A model generated the notes under the pieces. The model saw only the letters and a program-made list of their open reading frames with translations, did no database searches and was not told the origin of the DNA. The translations under genes and the position numbers were made by a program. Source: Trueperaceae bacterium (GTDB taxonomy: Bacteria > Deinococcota > Deinococci > Deinococcales > Trueperaceae). Taken from it: DNA of 8,556 nucleotides. The stretch covers positions 1 through 8,556 of the forward strand of contig JAGXHO010000252.1 of NCBI GenBank assembly GCA_024636105.1, written 5' to 3'. This document shows, in pieces, positions 1-6,768 of this stretch (its first letter is position 1; the number at the start of each line of letters is the position of its first letter).

Positions 1-1
1 C

Positions 2-139
2 CCCGAGGCGCCGCCCGCGCCCGGCGCGCCCCCCGAGGTCGAGGTCCCGCCGTCGCCCGACGTGCCGAACGCGCCGCGGGTCCCCCCGGGCTCCGACGCG
101 CCGGGCGAGGCCCCGCGCACGGATCCGAACCGGAGTTAG
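2..139 (+). CDS. C-terminal end of a proline-rich protein (partial)
   Basis: This open frame enters from the left edge and ends at a TAG at 137-139. It gives 45 residues, dominated by Pro, Ala, Gly, Glu and Asp, and ends in DPNRS. Nearly every codon ends in G or C, matching the codon habit of the sure genes, and no stop interrupts the frame. It looks like a disordered, low-complexity tail, such as a linker or C-terminal extension of a larger exported or regulatory protein. The body of the protein is outside the window, so no function can be given. It converges on the FMN reductase gene and the two stop codons interlock at 136-139. Low-complexity GC-rich sequence can stay open by chance, hence moderate confidence. 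Confidence 0.5.
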   Translation, partial: PEAPPAPGAPPEVEVPPSPDVPNAPRVPPGSDAPGEAPRTDPNRS

Positions 140-717
140 CTGGCCGCGCCGCGCAACGGCGCCAGGGCCCTATGCCACGTCGCGAGCTCGCCGAGCATGG
201 CGTCGACCGCCTTCTCCATCAGCTCGTTCGCGACCACCGCGCCGTCCGCGACGCGTTCGCGGATCATCGGGATCGGCACGCCGCCGCCAACCGGTACCAC
301 CTGCAGCGCCGCGAGCACCTGCTTGAGCTGGCCCGCGGCGCGCAGCCCCGCCGACACCCCGCCGTAGCTGACGATGCCGGCGGGCTTCCGCCGCCATTCG
401 AGCGCCAGGTAGTCGAGCGCGTTCTTCAGGGGCGCCGCGATCCCGTGGTTGTACTCGGGCGCCACGAACGCGAAGGCGTCGGCGGCGGCCACCTGGGCGC
501 TCCAACGCTTGGTGTGATCGTGTTCGTAGCGCTGCAGGCGGGGGTGGTGGGGCTCGTCGAGGAAGGGCAGCGCCACCTCGGCCAGGTCGGCGACGCGGAC
601 GTCGAAGGCGCCGTGGGCGCGGGCGCGCTCGGCGACCCAGGTGCCCACCGGGAGCCCGACGCGGCCGGGGCGGGTGCTGGCGATGACGACGAGCAGGACG
701 GGTTGGGTGGGTTCCAT
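136..717 (-). CDS. NADPH-dependent FMN reductase family protein (flavodoxin-like fold)
   Basis: The product is 193 aa, the usual length for the NADPH-dependent FMN reductase/azoreductase family, soluble cytoplasmic flavoproteins that reduce flavin, quinones or azo compounds with NAD(P)H. Visible signatures are the N-terminal beta strand and flavin-phosphate loop ASTRPGR (residues 13-19), the segment PEYNHGIAAPLKNALDYL (87-104), which lies over the flavin in this family, and YGGVSAGLRA (118-127). The ATG at 717 places the first strand (VLLVVIAS) at residue 7, as expected. An earlier in-frame GTG at 777 would add 20 residues with no family counterpart. No Shine-Dalgarno precedes the ATG, but a TANNNT hexamer ends 6 nt before it, suggesting a leaderless transcript. 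A palindromic repeat lies about 105 nt upstream. The physiological substrate cannot be told from sequence. Confidence 0.93.
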   Translation of the reverse strand: MEPTQPVLLVVIASTRPGRVGLPVGTWVAERARAHGAFDVRVADLAEVALPFLDEPHHPRLQRYEHDHTKRWSAQVAAADAFAFVAPEYNHGIAAPLKNALDYLALEWRRKPAGIVSYGGVSAGLRAAGQLKQVLAALQVVPVGGGVPIPMIRERVADGAVVANELMEKAVDAMLGELATWHRALAPLRGAAS

Positions 718-723
718 CCGGTC

Positions 724-729
724 ACGGTA
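724..729 (-). promoter_or_regulatory. Candidate -10 hexamer for a leaderless FMN reductase transcript
   Basis: On the minus strand TACCGT fits TANNNT and is followed by six bases and then the ATG at 717. Deinococcota often use a -10 element in this position to produce leaderless mRNAs. No convincing -35 box is visible. This is inference. Confidence 0.25.
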
Positions 730-822
730 CGCAGTGCGCGTGGTCTGGGAGGTGGCGGGACCGACGGTGCGGCGCACGAGGTCGCCTGTAGGGCGGGGGG
801 CAATCGTGCACGCCGCTCGCGT

Positions 823-863
823 AAACTTGCAATCCTAAAGTCAGACTTTAAATTTGCAAGTTT
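823..863. repeat. AT-rich palindromic repeat, decayed copy 1
   Basis: This is a 41-nt inverted repeat in the gap between the RraA-like gene and the FMN reductase gene. The arms are 823-840 and 846-863 with a 5-nt middle. Ten outer and five inner base pairs match, with three mismatches at 833-835 (against 851-853). The right arm is the exact reverse complement of the left arm of copy 2 at 6676-6693, and the two copies match at 34 of 41 positions. Flanking CTCGCG/CGCGGAG extends the symmetry imperfectly. Base composition is strikingly AT-rich against its surroundings. Possible roles are a dispersed intergenic repeat, a terminator for the RraA-like operon, or a protein-binding site upstream of the reductase gene. 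Confidence 0.8.
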
Positions 864-994
864 CGCGGAGTGCCCGCACACGAAGCCTCCCCCAGGGTCC
901 GGCTCGTCCCCGCGCGCACCGCCACCCACCGCATCCCAGACGGGCCGCAGGTCCGAGCCACGGTCGATCCTCGCTTGCCGATCACCACGGCTGT

Positions 995-1606
995 TCAGTC
1001 GCGGCCGTACCGCCGGTCCTCCTCGGCGAACCCCTCGCGCCAGCCCGCCTCCTTGGCCAGCACCTCGCGCACCTTGGGCAGCAGCTCGCGCGCTTGGTCC
1101 GGATCGAGCACGCAGACGCCGTTGTCGTCGCCGACGATCAGGTCGCCCGGGTGCACCGCGACGCCGCCGCAGCTGACGGGCACGCCGGTCGCGCCGTCGA
1201 CCTCGAGCTTCTTGGCGACGAGCGGCGAGACGTGGCGGGTGAAGGCCGGGTAGCCCATCGCGCGCAACTCGAGCACGTCGGTCACCGCGCCGTCGATCAC
1301 GAACCCGGCCAGACCGGCCCGGATCGAGTGCAGCGCGCGGAACTCGCCCATGCAGGCGTGCGCGGACTCGCCCGCCTGGTCGACGACGATCACGTCGCCC
1401 GGTCGGGCGGCGTCCTTGACACCGAGCATGGCGGTGAGGTCGCCGTACGGGGCGCGGACGGTGAAGGCCGGCCCGACGAGGAAGGTGCCGGGACGCACCG
1501 GTTTGATGCCCACGTCCATGAAGCGCAGGCGGTGCCAGTGGCCGAGGATGGAGGGGGAGACGCCGCGGTAGGCGGCGATGAGTTCGGCGTCGACGGGAAC
1601 GGTCAA
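995..1606 (-). CDS. RraA/HMG-aldolase-like family protein (possible oxaloacetate decarboxylase)
   Basis: The product is 203 aa, a normal length for the RraA-like family, which includes the RNase E regulator RraA and the class II 4-hydroxy-4-methyl-2-oxoglutarate aldolases that also decarboxylate oxaloacetate. Family features are GPAFTVRAP (45-53), the Gly-Asp-Val-Ile-Val-Val-Asp strand (70-76), GEF (87-89), AGFVIDGAVTD (100-110), and GGVAVHPGDLIVGDDNGV (147-164). The catalytic enzymes have an acidic residue, 20 residues, then Arg-Asp. Here the spacing is kept (E88, D110) but the Arg is Thr109, so activity may differ. The TTG start at 1606 is chosen because AGGAG lies 7 nt before it and the first residues fit the family; the frame is open upstream but reads through the permease gene. 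It is last in the transporter operon, 25 nt after the second permease, which favours a metabolic over an RNase-related role. Confidence 0.88.
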   Translation of the reverse strand: MTVPVDAELIAAYRGVSPSILGHWHRLRFMDVGIKPVRPGTFLVGPAFTVRAPYGDLTAMLGVKDAARPGDVIVVDQAGESAHACMGEFRALHSIRAGLAGFVIDGAVTDVLELRAMGYPAFTRHVSPLVAKKLEVDGATGVPVSCGGVAVHPGDLIVGDDNGVCVLDPDQARELLPKVREVLAKEAGWREGFAEEDRRYGRD

Positions 1607-1613
1607 GGTGGGT

Positions 1614-1618
1614 CTCCT
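1614..1618 (-). promoter_or_regulatory. Ribosome binding site fixing the TTG start of the RraA-like gene
   Basis: AGGAG on the minus strand lies 7 nt before the TTG at 1604-1606, inside the short gap after the permease stop. It decides for this non-ATG start, as the nearest in-frame ATG codons are either far upstream inside the permease gene or inside the conserved domain. Confidence 0.7.
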
Positions 1619-1631
1619 CAGGTGCGCCGGA

Positions 1632-2481
<850 letters not shown>

Positions 2482-2489
<8 letters not shown>

Positions 2490-3402
2490 AGCTGACCCTC
2501 GGGTCGACGACGCCGTACAGCAGGTCGGCGATCACGTTCACGGCCACGAACTGCACCGCGAAGACGAGCATCAGTGCCTGGATGACCGGGTAGTCGCGCG
2601 CCTCGATCGACTGGATCAGCAGCCAGCCGAGGCCGGGGAAGTTGAAGACGGTCTCGACGATCACCGCGCCCGAGAGCAGGAAGCCGAACTGCAGCGCCCC
2701 GATGGTGACCACTGGGATGAGGGCGTTCTTGAGGGCGTGCTTGCGCAGCACCGTGGAGGGTTGGATCCCCTTGGCGCGCGCCGTGCGCACGTAGTCCTCG
2801 CTCATCACCTCGAGCATGCTCGAGCGCACGAAGCGGGCGATGGTGCCGATCGCGCCGGCGGCGAGCGTCACCGACGGCAAGATCAGGCCGGCGACGCTCA
2901 GGCTTCCGGCGACCGGAAGCACGCGCCAGCCGACCGCGAAGACGTAGATGAGCAGGATGCCCAGGAAGAACGACGGGGTCGAGACCCCCAGGATCGAGCC
3001 GATGGTGATCGACAGGTCGGCGAGCGAGCCGCGCCGCACCGCAGCAGCGACGCCCAGCGCCATCCCGATGGCGAGCGCCGCGACGATCGCGATCATGGAG
3101 AGCGCGAGCGTCGGCGGGAAGTGGCGCGCGAGCAGTTCGGTGACCGGACGGTCGGAGCGGAAGGAGCGCCCGAGGTCGCCGCGCGCCAAGCCGGCCACGT
3201 AGCGGCCGAACTGCTCGGGGAGCGAGCGGTCGAGGCCGAAGCGCTCGCGGGCCGCCTCGACCTCGATCGGGCTCGCGTCGAGCCCCGCGTAGAGGCGCGC
3301 CGGATCGCCCGGGAGCGCGCGCACGAACAGGAACATGAGGATGGCCACCCCGAGCAGCGTCGGGATGGCCTCGAGCAGGCGGCGGAACAGGTAGCGAGTC
3401 AC
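2482..3402 (-). CDS. ABC transporter permease, DppB/OppB type
   Basis: This 306-aa inner-membrane subunit has the standard DppB layout. A membrane helix at about 9-29 ends in ALPGDP (29-34). An external region contains ERFGLDRSLPEQF (53-65) and GDLGRSFRSDRPV (75-87). Five further hydrophobic segments follow, and the cytoplasmic EAA-type loop runs from YVRTARAKG (204-212) to ALIP (227-230). FNFPGLGWLL (253-262) and the terminal DPRVSYA are also typical. The start is a GTG at 3402, 12 nt after the stop of the binding-protein gene, and the product aligns with the family from its first residue (MTRYLFRRLLEAIPTL). Its stop overlaps the start of the next permease. It would pair with that subunit to form the translocation channel. 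Confidence 0.95.
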
Positions 3403-3414
3403 CGCCTGGGTCGC

Positions 3415-4953
3415 TCAGGGGAGCGCGATCCGGCGCGGGTCGAGCTGCTTGTTCGGGTAGTACGCGATGCCGGTCACGCCCGCCCGCTGACCGGCGAGGT
3501 TGTCCGGCGAGTACAGGAAGACCCACGGCGCCTCGTCCCAGATGATCCGCTGGGCGTCGGCGTAGATGCGCAGGCGCTCTTCGGGGTCGCCGGTCGCGAC
3601 GCCCGCGGCGAGCAGCGCTTCGATCTCGGGGTTCTCGTAGAAGCTCCAGTTGTTCGAGGCCGGCGGCCAAGAGGCGCGCGCGAAGGGGACGGCGAGCGTG
3701 CGGGCGGCGTCGCCCGTGGCGCTCGAGTTGCCGACGAGGCCGGCCAGGAACGTGGTGGTCTCGAGCGGCATGAAGATCTGCTCGACCAGGGAGCCGCGCT
3801 CGGTGGGGTTGAGCGTCATCTCCACCCCGACGTCGGCGAACATCTGCTGCAGCACGGTGCCAGCGGTCTCGTACTCGGCGCCGGAGAAGGTCAGCACGTC
3901 GAAGGCGAGCGTTTCGCCGCCGGGGCCGTAGCCGGCTGCGGCCAGGAGCTCGCGCGCGCGCTCGGGGTCGTACGGGTAGGGGCCGACCGGTGTGTAGCCG
4001 AAGACCGGCGAGGTGAGCGGCGAGTCCATCACCGTCGCGTACCCGCGGAACACCACTTGGGCGAGCTGCTCCTTGTTCACGGCGTAGTTGAGCGCCTGGC
4101 GCACGCGCAGGTCGTCGAAGGGCGCGCGCTGGGTGTTCATCGGGAAGATGCGGGCGAAGGTGCTCTCGCTGACCGCGACCTCGAGGGCCGGGTTCGCTTC
4201 GATCGCCGGCAGCAGCGCCGGCGGCAGGTCCTCGGCCCAATCGACCTCGCCGGCCTCGAGCATCGCTACGCGGGTGGCGGCGTTGGTCACGACCAGGAAG
4301 CGGATCGCCTCGACCGCGGCGGGGTCGCCCCAGTAGCCGTCGAAGCGCTCGACGAGCACGTACTCGCCGTCCTGCCACTCCGCGAAGCGGAAGGGGCCGG
4401 TGCCGACCGGGTTGCGCGCGGCGTCCTCGTTCAGGTTGGCCGGCGAGCCGACGTAGGAGTTCGAGAGCGCGAAGTTGAAGATGAACGCGCCGTTCGGCGC
4501 GTCCAGCGTGAAGGTGACCTCCATCGGCCCGGTCGCCTCCCAGGCCGCGAGGCCGGCGAGGCCGCTGCGGCCGCGGGCGCCGAGCGGGTTGTCGGCGTTC
4601 ATGACCCAGTCGAAGTAGGCGACCACGCCGGCCGCGTCGAGGGCGGTGCCGTCGTGGAAGACGACGCCTTCGCGGAGGGTGAACACCAGGCTGGTGGCGT
4701 CGTCCGAGACGGTCCACTCGGTCGCGAGCTCGGGCACGACGTTGAAGTCGAGATCGAAGCCGACGAGGCCCTCGAACATCGTCCGCATCACGCTGGCGTC
4801 GGCGAGGCCGGTGGCTTGACCGGGCGCGAGCGAGGTGTGGGCCAGGGTCTGGGCGACGCGCGCCGTCTGGGCGACGGCCGTGCCGCCCAGGAGCGCCACG
4901 GCGCCGAGCACGAGCGCGGCGAGCAGCGGGAAACGGGTGCGGGTTCGGGTCAT
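3415..4953 (-). CDS. Peptide-type ABC transporter substrate-binding protein (SBP_bac_5 family)
   Basis: The product is 512 aa, the family's usual size. A signal peptide covers residues 1-28 (basic start, hydrophobic core, cleavage after AVA, mature end QTARVAQ). There is no lipobox cysteine, so it is predicted to be a free exported protein rather than a lipoprotein. Family marks are VVPELATEW (72-80), LVFTLREGVVFHDGT (89-103), the signature NPVGTGPFRFAEW (181-193), FDGYWGDP (204-211) and, later, RVRQALNYAVNK. It should capture a peptide, amide or similar solute and hand it to the two permeases downstream. The ATG at 4953 is supported by GGAGGT 5 nt upstream and by the signal peptide; the frame is open further upstream but only as a shadow of the nitrilase gene. 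Its ATG shares four bases (ATGA) with the nitrilase stop. Substrate specificity cannot be read by eye. Confidence 0.95.
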   Translation of the reverse strand: MTRTRTRFPLLAALVLGAVALLGGTAVAQTARVAQTLAHTSLAPGQATGLADASVMRTMFEGLVGFDLDFNVVPELATEWTVSDDATSLVFTLREGVVFHDGTALDAAGVVAYFDWVMNADNPLGARGRSGLAGLAAWEATGPMEVTFTLDAPNGAFIFNFALSNSYVGSPANLNEDAARNPVGTGPFRFAEWQDGEYVLVERFDGYWGDPAAVEAIRFLVVTNAATRVAMLEAGEVDWAEDLPPALLPAIEANPALEVAVSESTFARIFPMNTQRAPFDDLRVRQALNYAVNKEQLAQVVFRGYATVMDSPLTSPVFGYTPVGPYPYDPERARELLAAAGYGPGGETLAFDVLTFSGAEYETAGTVLQQMFADVGVEMTLNPTERGSLVEQIFMPLETTTFLAGLVGNSSATGDAARTLAVPFARASWPPASNNWSFYENPEIEALLAAGVATGDPEERLRIYADAQRIIWDEAPWVFLYSPDNLAGQRAGVTGIAYYPNKQLDPRRIALP

Positions 4954-5864
4954 TCGGTACCTCCGAGGTGGGGAGCGGCGGGCGAGCGAGCGGCGATGGG
5001 GACGAGGTCGGGGTGGGCGGGGTCGGGGGCGACGGCGCCGAAGCCGTAGACGTCGGGGCGCAGGTGCTGGAGGGTGGGGATCTGCCGACGCACCTTGGCG
5101 ACGCGCTCCGGGTCGATCCGCGCGTAGGTGACGCCGACCTCGTCGGGGGCGCAGGCCACGACCGTACCCCACGGGTCGACGACGAGCGATCGGCCGTAGG
5201 CCTGGAACCCGCCCCCCTCACCGCCGCTCCCGATGGTGGCGGCCGCCACGACGTACATGCCGTTCTCGATCGCGCGGGCGCGCAGGAGCACCTCCCAGTG
5301 GTCGCGGCCGGTGGGCACCGTGAAGTTCGAGGGGACGAAGGCGGCGATGGCGCCGCGGAGCGCCAGCGCGCGGAACAGCTCGGGGAAGCGCAGGTCGTAG
5401 CAGATCGTCATGCCGACGGGCCCGAGGGGGGCGTCGGCCACGACCACCTCGCCGCCCGGACGGTTGCGCACCGACTCCATCGCCTTGACCTGGCCGTCGA
5501 CCACCACGTCGAACAGGTGGATCTTGCGGTACGCGGCGACCTGCCGCCCCTCGGGGTCGAAGAGGAGGCTCAAGTTCCAGGTCTTGGTGGGGTCGGCGGT
5601 GCGCTCGTTGAACGAGCCCGCGTGCAGCCAGATGCCGTGGCGCTTGGCGGCCGCGGCCAGCGCATCGGTGAGGGGGCCCGGGACGGGTTCGGCGGTCGCC
5701 AGCTTGACCTCGTTCGGACCGCGGCAATGGAACGTCTCGGGGAGGCAGACCCAGTCGGCGCCGGACGCCGCGGCCTCGTCGACCAGGTCGAACGTACGTT
5801 CGAGGTTGAGCGGTTTGTCCGGTCCGGGGTCGGTTTGGACCAAAGCGAGTACGGGAAGCGCCAT
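4950..5864 (-). CDS. Carbon-nitrogen hydrolase (nitrilase superfamily, Nit1/Nit2-like amidase)
   Basis: This 304-aa cytoplasmic enzyme of the nitrilase superfamily cleaves a non-peptide C-N bond and releases ammonia. The catalytic triad is visible as E43 (CLPETF), K114 (YRKIHLFDV) and C155 (MTICYDLRFPELFR). The second conserved glutamate region is RDHWEVLLRARAIEN (187-201), and GRSLVVDPWG (224-233) is typical of the Nit branch. CYDLRFPEL resembles the omega-amidase/deaminated-glutathione-amidase branch more than true nitrilases, but branch assignment by eye is tentative. A glycine-rich stretch IGSGGEGGG (211-219) sits before the final core strands. It heads the transporter operon and its stop overlaps the binding-protein start, so it probably acts on the imported compound or its keto-acid product. 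The ATG at 5864 has no clear Shine-Dalgarno but has a TANNNT hexamer 5 nt upstream. Confidence 0.94.
   Translation of the reverse strand: MALPVLALVQTDPGPDKPLNLERTFDLVDEAAASGADWVCLPETFHCRGPNEVKLATAEPVPGPLTDALAAAAKRHGIWLHAGSFNERTADPTKTWNLSLLFDPEGRQVAAYRKIHLFDVVVDGQVKAMESVRNRPGGEVVVADAPLGPVGMTICYDLRFPELFRALALRGAIAAFVPSNFTVPTGRDHWEVLLRARAIENGMYVVAAATIGSGGEGGGFQAYGRSLVVDPWGTVVACAPDEVGVTYARIDPERVAKVRRQIPTLQHLRPDVYGFGAVAPDPAHPDLVPIAARSPAAPHLGGTE
4959..4964 (-). promoter_or_regulatory. Strong ribosome binding site of the substrate-binding protein gene
   Basis: GGAGGT on the minus strand lies 5 nt before the ATG at 4953, inside the last codons of the nitrilase gene. It fixes the start and fits the high expression usual for binding proteins relative to their permeases. 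Confidence 0.75.
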
Positions 5865-5869
5865 GGGTG

Positions 5870-5875
5870 AGCGTA
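5870..5875 (-). promoter_or_regulatory. Candidate -10 hexamer for a leaderless start of the nitrilase-transporter operon
   Basis: TACGCT on the minus strand fits TANNNT and ends 5 nt before the nitrilase ATG. It lies in the 82-nt gap after the ArsR gene. No -35 box is evident. Read-through from the ArsR gene is the alternative. Confidence 0.25.
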
Positions 5876-5946
5876 CTTCATGACGGCGTGGCCCAGGGTT
5901 CGGCGCCGGAGCGCGAGGTAGCCGCGGGACCGTGCGCCTCGCCCTC

Positions 5947-6510
5947 CTAGACCCGCCAGTAGGCGGCTCCGTCCGGCGTGCGCTGCATGAAGCCGTGGTC
6001 GACGAAGGCGCGGCGCAGGCGCGCGGTGTCGTCCGAGAAGCGGCGCAGGCGCTCGTTCATCTGCGCCTCGGTGTAGGTGACGCCGGGCTCGAAGGCGGTC
6101 AGCGCGTACCGGACCAACACCAGCGCCTTCTTGGCCTGCGTGGGGAAGGCCTTGATGCGGCCGTCCGCGTCGACGAAGGTGGCGAGCACCTTGCGGTCGA
6201 ACGCGTCGAGGTCGGCGTCGGCGACGAAGTCGGGCAACGCCGCGTCGCCGGCGAGCCGTTGGGCCAGGTCGTGCAGCGGCGTCCGGTCGAGCGTGTAGAC
6301 GCTGTACGGACCATCGGCGCGCGCTTCGACGAGGCCGACCGAGGCGAGGCGCTTGAGGTGGTGCGAGACGGTCGAGCTGCCGACACCGGCCACGGCGGCG
6401 AGCTGCTCGACGGTGCGCGGTCCGTGGGCGAGGGTGCCGACCAGGCGCAGCCGGGTGGCGTCGCCGAGCGTCTTGAAGAGGCGCACGAGGTCGTTGGGTT
6501 GCGGGTGCAT
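5947..6510 (-). CDS. ArsR-family transcriptional regulator fused to a DUF2087 domain
   Basis: The product is 187 aa. Residues 6-75 form an ArsR-type winged helix: LFKTLGDATRLRLVGTLAHG, then VEQLAAVAGV, the recognition helix SSTVSHHLKRLASVGLV (45-61) and the wing EARADGPYSVYTL. Residues 102-187 match the DUF2087 pattern: AFDRKVLATFVDADGRIKAF, KKALVLVRY, FEPGVTYTEAQMNERLRRF, and a C-terminal RRAFVDHGFMQR...YWRV. The protein has no cysteine, so it is not a thiolate metal sensor like classical ArsR/SmtB. The DUF2087 part may be the sensing or dimerising module, but its ligand is unknown. The ATG at 6510 has AGGAGG 8 nt before it; in-frame ATGs further upstream lie inside palindromic sites and lack such a signal. 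It likely represses its own gene and perhaps the downstream nitrilase-transporter operon. Confidence 0.93.
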   Translation of the reverse strand: MHPQPNDLVRLFKTLGDATRLRLVGTLAHGPRTVEQLAAVAGVGSSTVSHHLKRLASVGLVEARADGPYSVYTLDRTPLHDLAQRLAGDAALPDFVADADLDAFDRKVLATFVDADGRIKAFPTQAKKALVLVRYALTAFEPGVTYTEAQMNERLRRFSDDTARLRRAFVDHGFMQRTPDGAAYWRV

Positions 6511-6518
6511 GGCGAACT

Positions 6519-6524
6519 CCTCCT
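6519..6524 (-). promoter_or_regulatory. Ribosome binding site of the ArsR-DUF2087 gene
   Basis: AGGAGG on the minus strand lies 8 nt before the ATG at 6510 and selects this start over three in-frame ATGs farther upstream, at residues -7, -11 and -13 relative to it. Confidence 0.75.
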
Positions 6525-6528
6525 GGGC

Positions 6529-6567
6529 CATATCGATGGCCATCGACATGATGCGATGGCCATCGAC
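6529..6567. promoter_or_regulatory. Tandem palindromic operator-like sites upstream of the ArsR-DUF2087 gene
   Basis: The 14-mer CGATGGCCATCGAC occurs twice, at 6534-6547 and 6554-6567, exactly 20 bp apart. Each contains the perfect 12-bp palindrome CGATGGCCATCG. At the first site the symmetry widens to 22 bp (6529-6550) with one mismatched pair. The sites lie 19 to 57 nt upstream of the ArsR start codon, where repressor operators are expected. The half-site is like the ATCGA/CGAT elements bound by some ArsR proteins. A spacing near two helical turns would put two dimers on one face of the DNA. No other copy of the 12-mer was found in the window. Autoregulation is inferred. Confidence 0.65.
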
Positions 6568-6665
6568 GTCAGTGCGTCGTTCGGACGACTTCGGGCGCAT
6601 CCTGCCCGCTCGGCGCCGCGTTGCGCCCCGCAGGATCGAGGTCGACCCGGAACGGTACGTTCGGC

Positions 6666-6726
6666 GCGCTTCGCCAAACTTGCAAATTTAAAGCGCGACT
6701 TTAAATCTGCAAGTTTGGCGAAGCGC
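6666..6726. repeat. AT-rich palindromic repeat, near-perfect copy 2
   Basis: This is a 61-nt inverted repeat with arms 6666-6693 and 6699-6726 (28 bp with one mismatch, 6685/6707) and the 5-nt loop CGCGA. The inner part of each arm is AT-rich (AAACTTGCAAATTTAAAG), while the outer part is GCGCTTCGCC. It lies 42 nt beyond the stop codon of the alpha/beta hydrolase and upstream of the ArsR control region. It shares its 41-nt core with copy 1 at 823-863. As RNA it would fold into a very stable hairpin and could terminate the hydrolase transcript, but no run of U follows on the minus strand. A dispersed intergenic repeat family is the other reading. Confidence 0.9.
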
Positions 6727-6768
6727 TGCGAACGACGGTCCCCCGGTGCAGCGTGGGCGGTCGGCCGC

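Noticed and set aside
718..777. Upstream GTG start for the FMN reductase
   Set aside because: The 20 extra residues have no counterpart in the family, and the first beta strand begins right after the ATG at 717.
823..863. AT-rich palindrome read as part of a coding sequence
   Set aside because: Frames through both copies give similar Lys/Phe-rich peptides, but this follows from the shared repeat. Both copies lie outside the supported genes and the surrounding frames have no domain or start signal.
2737..5049. A 770-codon open frame on the plus strand opposite the permease and binding-protein genes
   Set aside because: It is antisense to well-supported genes with clear family motifs. Its translation is rich in Arg, Glu, Gly, Val and His with no recognisable domain, as expected from codon-position GC bias.
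6511..6600. Upstream ATG starts for the ArsR gene
   Set aside because: The additional residues come from the palindromic operator region and none of these ATGs has a Shine-Dalgarno, whereas the ATG at 6510 has AGGAGG 8 nt before it.
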